The notes under the pieces were generated by a model. The model saw nothing but the letters and a program-made list of their open reading frames with translations. It was not told where the DNA came from and ran no database searches. The translations under genes and the position numbers were made by a program. Of a stretch of 9,868 nucleotides of DNA, positions 6,413 through 9,868 are shown one piece after another; positions within the stretch are counted from its first letter, which is position 1; each line of letters begins with the position of its first letter. Source of the DNA: Flavobacterium sp. (GTDB taxonomy: Bacteria; Bacteroidota; Bacteroidia; Flavobacteriales; Flavobacteriaceae); the NCBI GenBank assembly GCA_024709705.1, contig JANJWE010000112.1, forward strand, positions 1 through 9,868. Reading direction: 5' to 3'.

Positions 6413-7523
6413 AGATGGAACTTTGGTTTTAGAGCCCGAAAATTACCAATTGGACAGCTTAACCAAATTAGAATTCTATCCAAAAGTGTTTCAATTCTTG
6501 AGTAAAATTGTCAATGAATTGGACTTTGAACTGGCCATGGTTACCAATCAAGATGGTCTAGGGACCGAGAGTTTTCCGGAAGAAACCTTTTGGCCAACTC
6601 AAAATTTCATCCTGAAAGCATTTGAAAATGAAGGCATAACATTTAAGGAAATTTTTATCGACAAAAGTTTTCCAGAAGACAAGGCTCCAACCCGAAAACC
6701 CGGAACAGGAATGCTAACCAAGTACTTGAATAATTCGGAATACGATTTGGAGAATTCTTTTGTTATTGGCGATAGAATTACTGATGTAGAATTGGCAAAA
6801 AACCTGGGCTCGAAAGCAATTTTCATCAAAAACGAAGAAAATCTGGGCGGAAATGAAACCACAACCTCATGGGAAGAACTCCAAAATGCAATCGCTTTAC
6901 AAACAACGGATTGGCAGCAGATTTATGAGTTCTTAAAATTGGAACAAAGAACCGCTTCCATAAAAAGAACTACAAATGAAACGGACATCGCTATCACTTT
7001 AAATTTAGACGGAACCGGAAAAAGTAACATCAAAACAGGTTTGGCATTCTTTGACCACATGTTGGATCAATTGGCTCGTCACGGTCAAATGGATTTAGAC
7101 ATCCAAGTCAAAGGCGATTTAGAAGTTGACGAACACCACACAATCGAAGATACAGCGATTGCGTTAGGCGAAGTTTTTGCAAAAGCATTAGGTGATAAAT
7201 TAGGCATCGAACGTTACGGATTTTGTCTCCCAATGGATGATTGTCTGGCTCAAGTTGCCATCGATTTTGGCGGACGTTCTTGGCTAATGTGGCAAGCTCC
7301 TTTCAAACGAGAAAAAATTGGGGATATGCCTACCGAAATGTTTTTCCATTTTTTTAAATCTTTTGCCGATGGAGCCAAAGCCAACTTAAACATCAAAGCA
7401 GAAGGTTTTAACGAACACCACAAAATTGAAGCGATTTTCAAAGCTTTCGCTAAAGCCATCAAAGCCGCAGTTAAAAGAGATGCAGAGAAAATGATTTTAC
7501 CAAGTACAAAAGGAATGTTATAA
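6384..7523 (+). CDS. hisB: Bifunctional histidinol-phosphatase / imidazoleglycerol-phosphate dehydratase
   Basis: This 379-residue fusion carries two non-consecutive steps. The N-terminal HAD phosphatase (about 1-165) has motif I DRDGT (Asp9, Asp11), motif II TNQ (54-56), motif III Lys105 and motif IV GDRITD (Asp130, Asp134); it removes phosphate from histidinol phosphate. The C-terminal dehydratase (about 187-379) has the metal-binding repeats [13 protein letters not shown] (His225, His233), [10 protein letters not shown] (His251, His252, Glu255) and [11 protein letters not shown] (His345, His346, Glu349); it dehydrates imidazole-glycerol phosphate. The start at 6384 lies 29 bases inside hisC and places motif I seven residues in, as expected for HAD enzymes. 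The Cys/His zinc loop known from E. coli HisB-N is absent: the corresponding segment [13 protein letters not shown] contains no Cys. A 77-base spacer with a large inverted repeat separates it from hisH. Confidence 0.97.
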   Translation: MPKKILFIDRDGTLVLEPENYQLDSLTKLEFYPKVFQFLSKIVNELDFELAMVTNQDGLGTESFPEETFWPTQNFILKAFENEGITFKEIFIDKSFPEDKAPTRKPGTGMLTKYLNNSEYDLENSFVIGDRITDVELAKNLGSKAIFIKNEENLGGNETTTSWEELQNAIALQTTDWQQIYEFLKLEQRTASIKRTTNETDIAITLNLDGTGKSNIKTGLAFFDHMLDQLARHGQMDLDIQVKGDLEVDEHHTIEDTAIALGEVFAKALGDKLGIERYGFCLPMDDCLAQVAIDFGGRSWLMWQAPFKREKIGDMPTEMFFHFFKSFADGAKANLNIKAEGFNEHHKIEAIFKAFAKAIKAAVKRDAEKMILPSTKGML

Positions 7524-7530
7524 ATATTTT

Positions 7531-7592
7531 TTTCAAGTTTCAGGTTTCAAGTTTATTGAGTTCTGAATAACCTGAAACTTGAAACCTGAAAC
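7531..7592. repeat. Inverted heptad repeat with 18-bp perfect stem, hisB-hisH spacer
   Basis: The left arm GTTTCAGGTTTCAAGTTT (7537-7554) is perfectly complementary to 7575-7592, with a 20-base loop. Each side is itself a run of heptads: TTTCAAG, TTTCAGG, TTTCAAG from 7531 on the left, and CCTGAAA, CTTGAAA, CCTGAAA from 7571 on the right. A T-run (7527-7533) and an A-run (7593-7597) flank it and could lengthen the stem across a CAA bulge. No T-run follows the stem on either strand, so it is not a standard terminator. Confidence 0.9.
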
Positions 7593-7600
7593 AAAAACTA

Positions 7601-8182
7601 ATGAAAATAGCTATTATAGATTACGGAGCCGGAAATGTACAAAGTGTCTTATTTGCTTTGAAACGACTGGGTTTTGATGGAATTGTTTCTAATGATTGGA
7701 ACACCATAAAGACAGCTGATAAAGTTATTTTTCCGGGTGTAGGCGAGGCGAGTAGTGCCATGAAAATGTTAGTGGATAGTGGATTAGACGTATTGATTCC
7801 AACACTAAAACAACCGGTTTTAGGAATTTGTCTGGGCATGCAATTGATGTGTAAACACTCCGAAGAAGGCAATACGAATGGATTAGGAATTTTTGATGTT
7901 AATGTAGTGAAGTTTTCAAACGAAGTGAAAGTGCCACAAATGGGTTGGAATACGATATTTAATTTGAAATTGCCATTGTTTGAAGGAATTAAAGAAAACG
8001 AATTTATGTATTTGGTTCACAGTTTTTATGCACCCTTATCTGAAAACACGATTGCGACCACAAATTACAAACAAGAATACAGCACAGCATTACAACGTGA
8101 TAATTTCTTCGGAGTCCAATTCCATCCTGAAAAGAGTGGCGTGTTTGGAGAACAAATTTTGAAAAACTTTCTCAACCTATAA
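7601..8182 (+). CDS. hisH: Imidazole-glycerol-phosphate synthase, glutaminase subunit
   Basis: This 193-residue class I glutamine amidotransferase hydrolyses glutamine and passes ammonia to HisF, with which it forms the synthase. The nucleophile Cys77 sits in GICLGMQ (75-81), and the other triad members His175 and Glu177 are in VQFHPEKSG. The N-terminus IDYGAGNVQSV and the FPGVGEA loop (44-50, oxyanion region) are typical. PQMGWNTI (112-119) belongs to the conserved PQMGWN motif near the HisF interface. It starts nine bases after the inverted heptad repeat. In this operon the two synthase subunits are separated by hisA, an order common in many bacteria. Confidence 0.97.
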   Translation: MKIAIIDYGAGNVQSVLFALKRLGFDGIVSNDWNTIKTADKVIFPGVGEASSAMKMLVDSGLDVLIPTLKQPVLGICLGMQLMCKHSEEGNTNGLGIFDVNVVKFSNEVKVPQMGWNTIFNLKLPLFEGIKENEFMYLVHSFYAPLSENTIATTNYKQEYSTALQRDNFFGVQFHPEKSGVFGEQILKNFLNL

Positions 8183-8210
8183 CCCATTACCAATTACCCA
8201 AAACCTAAAA
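8183..8210 (+). repeat. Heptanucleotide tandem repeat, 4 units of CCNAWWA
   Basis: Four degenerate units start at 8183, 8190, 8197 and 8204 (CCCATTA, then CCAATTA, then CCCAAAA, then CCTAAAA). They begin immediately after the hisH stop and end two bases before the hisA ATG at 8213, so they fill almost the whole spacer. Confidence 0.75.
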
Positions 8211-8212
8211 AA

Positions 8213-8944
8213 ATGAGAATAATCCCAGCCATAGACATCATCGAAGGTAAATGCGTCCGACTTTCCAAAGGCGATTACGATACGAAGAAAATATACAACG
8301 AAAATCCATTAGAAGTCGCCAAATCCTTTGAAGCCCATGGAATAGAGTATTTGCATTTGGTAGATTTAGATGGTGCCAAATCAAGCCGAATTGTGAATTA
8401 CAAAGTATTGGAACAAATAGCTTCGAAAACCAATTTAAAAATCGATTTTGGTGGCGGTTTAAAATCGGATGCCGATTTGAAAATGGCTTTCGAAAGTGGA
8501 GCCAATCAAATCACAGGCGGAAGTATAGCCATCAAACAATCCAAAGTTTTCAAAAATTGGATTCAACAATACGGTACAGATAAAATCATTTTAGGAGCCG
8601 ATGCCATGAACGAAAAAGTAGCCATTTCAGGTTGGTTGGAAGAATCCAAAGAAGAACTCATTCCGTTTATTCAAAGTTACCAACAAGAAGGAATAAAATA
8701 CGTAATTTGTACCGATATTTCCAAAGACGGCATGTTGGAAGGTCCCAGTTTTGAATTGTACCAAAGAATTTTAGAACAAACTAAAGATTTGAAAATCATC
8801 GCTTCAGGAGGCATTTCCACAATTGATGAATTACCCAAACTAGCCAAATTAGGTTGCGAAGGAACCATCATCGGGAAAGCCATTTACGAAGGCAGAATTA
8901 CCTTAAAACAATTAGAAAATTACATAATTAATCAAAAAGCTTAG
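8213..8944 (+). CDS. hisA: ProFAR isomerase (phosphoribosylformimino-AICAR-phosphate isomerase)
   Basis: This 243-residue TIM-barrel enzyme opens the ribose ring of ProFAR by an Amadori rearrangement to give PRFAR, the substrate of HisF/HisH. The catalytic aspartates expected from the family are Asp8 ([15 protein letters not shown]) and Asp130 (LGADAMN). Phosphate-binding loops are DFGGGLKS (78-85) and IASGGIS (196-202). The [13 protein letters not shown] segment (167-179) is typical of HisA and distinguishes it from HisF. The internal half-barrel symmetry of the family is visible in the two halves starting at about residues 1 and 125. The start lies 30 bases after hisH, directly behind a heptad array and an A-run. 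Confidence 0.97.
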   Translation: MRIIPAIDIIEGKCVRLSKGDYDTKKIYNENPLEVAKSFEAHGIEYLHLVDLDGAKSSRIVNYKVLEQIASKTNLKIDFGGGLKSDADLKMAFESGANQITGGSIAIKQSKVFKNWIQQYGTDKIILGADAMNEKVAISGWLEESKEELIPFIQSYQQEGIKYVICTDISKDGMLEGPSFELYQRILEQTKDLKIIASGGISTIDELPKLAKLGCEGTIIGKAIYEGRITLKQLENYIINQKA

Positions 8945-8947
8945 CAC

Positions 8948-8963
8948 CTTTGCGTCTTTGCGA
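8948..8963 (+). repeat. Octanucleotide tandem pair CTTTGCGT / CTTTGCGA
   Basis: Two adjacent octads differ only in the last base (8948-8955 and 8956-8963). A run of nine A residues (8965-8973) follows, and then the hisF start at 8975. The G+C content of the octads stands out from the surrounding spacer. Confidence 0.75.
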
Positions 8964-8974
8964 GAAAAAAAAAT

Positions 8975-9730
8975 ATGTTAACAAAAAGAATCATTCCCTG
9001 CCTCGACATCAAAAACGGTAGAACCGTAAAAGGGGTAAATTTTGTGGATTTAAAAGATGCTGGAGATCCCGTAGAATTGGCAAAAAAATACGCTGAAACC
9101 GGTGCTGACGAACTCGTTTTCCTTGATATTTCAGCAACCGAAGAACGACGTGCTACTCTAATCGATTTGGTCCGAAAAGTAGCAGCAGCCATTAATATTC
9201 CGTTTACCGTCGGAGGTGGTATTTCTTCCGTTGCTGATGTAGATGTGTTACTTCGTAATGGTGCCGATAAAATTTCGATTAATTCTTCAGCCGTTAAAAA
9301 TCCGGATTTGATAAACGAAATTGCCTCAAAATATGGAAGTCAATGCGTTGTTGTTGCTATCGATGCCAAACAAATTGATGAAGATTGGATAGTGCATTTA
9401 GTTGGTGGAAAAGTGCCTACCAAATGGAATTTATTCGATTGGGCCAAAGAAGTCGAACAACGTGGTGCCGGAGAAATTTTGTTCACTTCCATGGACAACG
9501 ACGGAACCAAAAACGGATTTGCCAATGAAGCGTTAGCCCAATTATCCGAAATCGTAAATATTCCCATAATCGCTTCGGGTGGTGCGGGAACTTTGGAACA
9601 TTTCGCAGAAGCATTCGTGAACGGAAAAGCCGATGCCGCTTTAGCCGCTAGTGTTTTTCACTTTCAAGAAATCGAAATTCCGGCATTGAAACAGTTTTTA
9701 ATAAATCAAAATATTAAAGTTAGAATATAA
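8975..9730 (+). CDS. hisF: Imidazole-glycerol-phosphate synthase, cyclase subunit
   Basis: This 251-residue TIM-barrel enzyme uses ammonia from HisH to convert PRFAR into imidazole-glycerol phosphate and AICAR. The catalytic aspartates are Asp11 ([18 protein letters not shown]) and Asp130 (VVAIDAK). Phosphate sites are VGGGISS (79-85), SINSSAV (101-107), ASGGAGT (200-206) and AASVFH (224-229). The segments DAGDPVELA and [13 protein letters not shown] are hallmarks that separate HisF from its relative HisA. It starts 30 bases after hisA, behind an octad repeat and a nine-A run. The AICAR released links this operon to purine synthesis. Confidence 0.98.
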   Translation: MLTKRIIPCLDIKNGRTVKGVNFVDLKDAGDPVELAKKYAETGADELVFLDISATEERRATLIDLVRKVAAAINIPFTVGGGISSVADVDVLLRNGADKISINSSAVKNPDLINEIASKYGSQCVVVAIDAKQIDEDWIVHLVGGKVPTKWNLFDWAKEVEQRGAGEILFTSMDNDGTKNGFANEALAQLSEIVNIPIIASGGAGTLEHFAEAFVNGKADAALAASVFHFQEIEIPALKQFLINQNIKVRI

Positions 9731-9770
9731 CTTTTATGAACTTAAAAACGAACTCAATTTAACAATTCAA

Positions 9771-9788
9771 CTTATATGACTTATATGT
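9771..9788 (+). repeat. Nine-base tandem pair CTTATATGA / CTTATATGT
   Basis: Two copies (9771-9779 and 9780-9788) match at eight of nine positions in the 72-base hisF-hisIE spacer. Each contains an ATG (9776 and 9785). Both ATGs are in frame with the hisIE start chosen here. Confidence 0.65.
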
Positions 9789-9802
9789 TTAAAAATAAAA
9801 CT

Positions 9803-9868
9803 ATGAATATCAACTTCAATAAAACTCCAGACGGTTTAATCCCGGCCATCATCCAAGACAACGAAACC
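9803..9868 (+). CDS. hisI: Phosphoribosyl-AMP cyclohydrolase (HisI or HisIE), N-terminal fragment
   Basis: Only 22 codons lie in the window, and the frame is open at the edge. The start MNINFNK followed by DGLIPAIIQD matches the N-terminus of the HisI cyclohydrolase, which opens the purine ring of phosphoribosyl-AMP. In Bacteroidota this gene usually continues into the HisE pyrophosphatase as a HisIE fusion, so a fusion is expected but cannot be seen. Two more in-frame ATGs at 9776 and 9785 would add nine or six residues. I chose 9803 because homologous N-termini begin close to the DGL motif and because an A-rich stretch precedes it. It is the eighth structural gene of the operon and would complete the pathway if hisE follows. 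Confidence 0.88.
   Translation, partial: MNINFNKTPDGLIPAIIQDNET

Noticed and set aside
7527..7600. Hairpin between hisB and hisH as an intrinsic terminator
   Set aside because: The stem is AT-rich and followed by A residues on both strands, and the downstream genes need the same transcript.

Overview
The window looks like a piece of a Flavobacterium-type (Bacteroidota) chromosome. The DNA is AT-rich and genes start without Shine-Dalgarno sequences but after A-rich stretches. The one clear promoter has the Bacteroidota form TTG...TAnnTTTG. The protein sequences and the histidine gene order hisG-D-C-B-H-A-F-IE also fit that group. All genes are on the + strand. The genus is inferred from the reading, not from any search.

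Region 1 (1-2029) is the end of a cation/drug efflux operon. It holds the C-terminal TolC-like part of an outer-membrane factor (possibly a fused RND pump plus TolC protein), then a CusB/CzcB-type periplasmic adaptor that looks like a lipoprotein, then a small four-helix, His-rich membrane protein resembling the DUF2231 group. The first two overlap by one base (TAATG) and the third follows after 12 bases, so they are probably co-transcribed.

Region 2 (2106-2924) is a single gene for a membrane-anchored prohibitin/SPFH protein, with no visible functional link to either neighbour.

Region 3 (about 2954-9868) is the histidine biosynthesis operon with its control region. A promoter drives a short leader that encodes a 17-residue peptide with five consecutive His codons (3024-3038). 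A strong intrinsic terminator (3091-3122) follows. The leader carries a segment (3046-3053) that can pair with the left arm of the terminator and shares TCAAGCG with its right arm. This is a complete ribosome-mediated attenuator: stalling at the His codons should allow antitermination. Eight genes follow: hisG (step 1), hisD (last two oxidations), hisC (aminotransferase), hisB (phosphatase plus dehydratase fusion), hisH and hisF (the two imidazole-glycerol-phosphate synthase subunits), hisA (isomerase) and the first 22 codons of a hisI/hisIE gene cut by the window edge. All conserved catalytic residues that I looked for are present.

The least explained signal lies between the his genes. Five of the spacers consist largely of short-period tandem repeats next to the following start codon: heptads before hisD, hisH and hisA, an octad pair before hisF and a 9-base pair before hisIE. 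The one before hisH also forms an 18-bp perfect inverted repeat. No tRNA, rRNA, insertion sequence, CRISPR array or phage gene is visible, and no stretch longer than about 300 bases lacks a gene.
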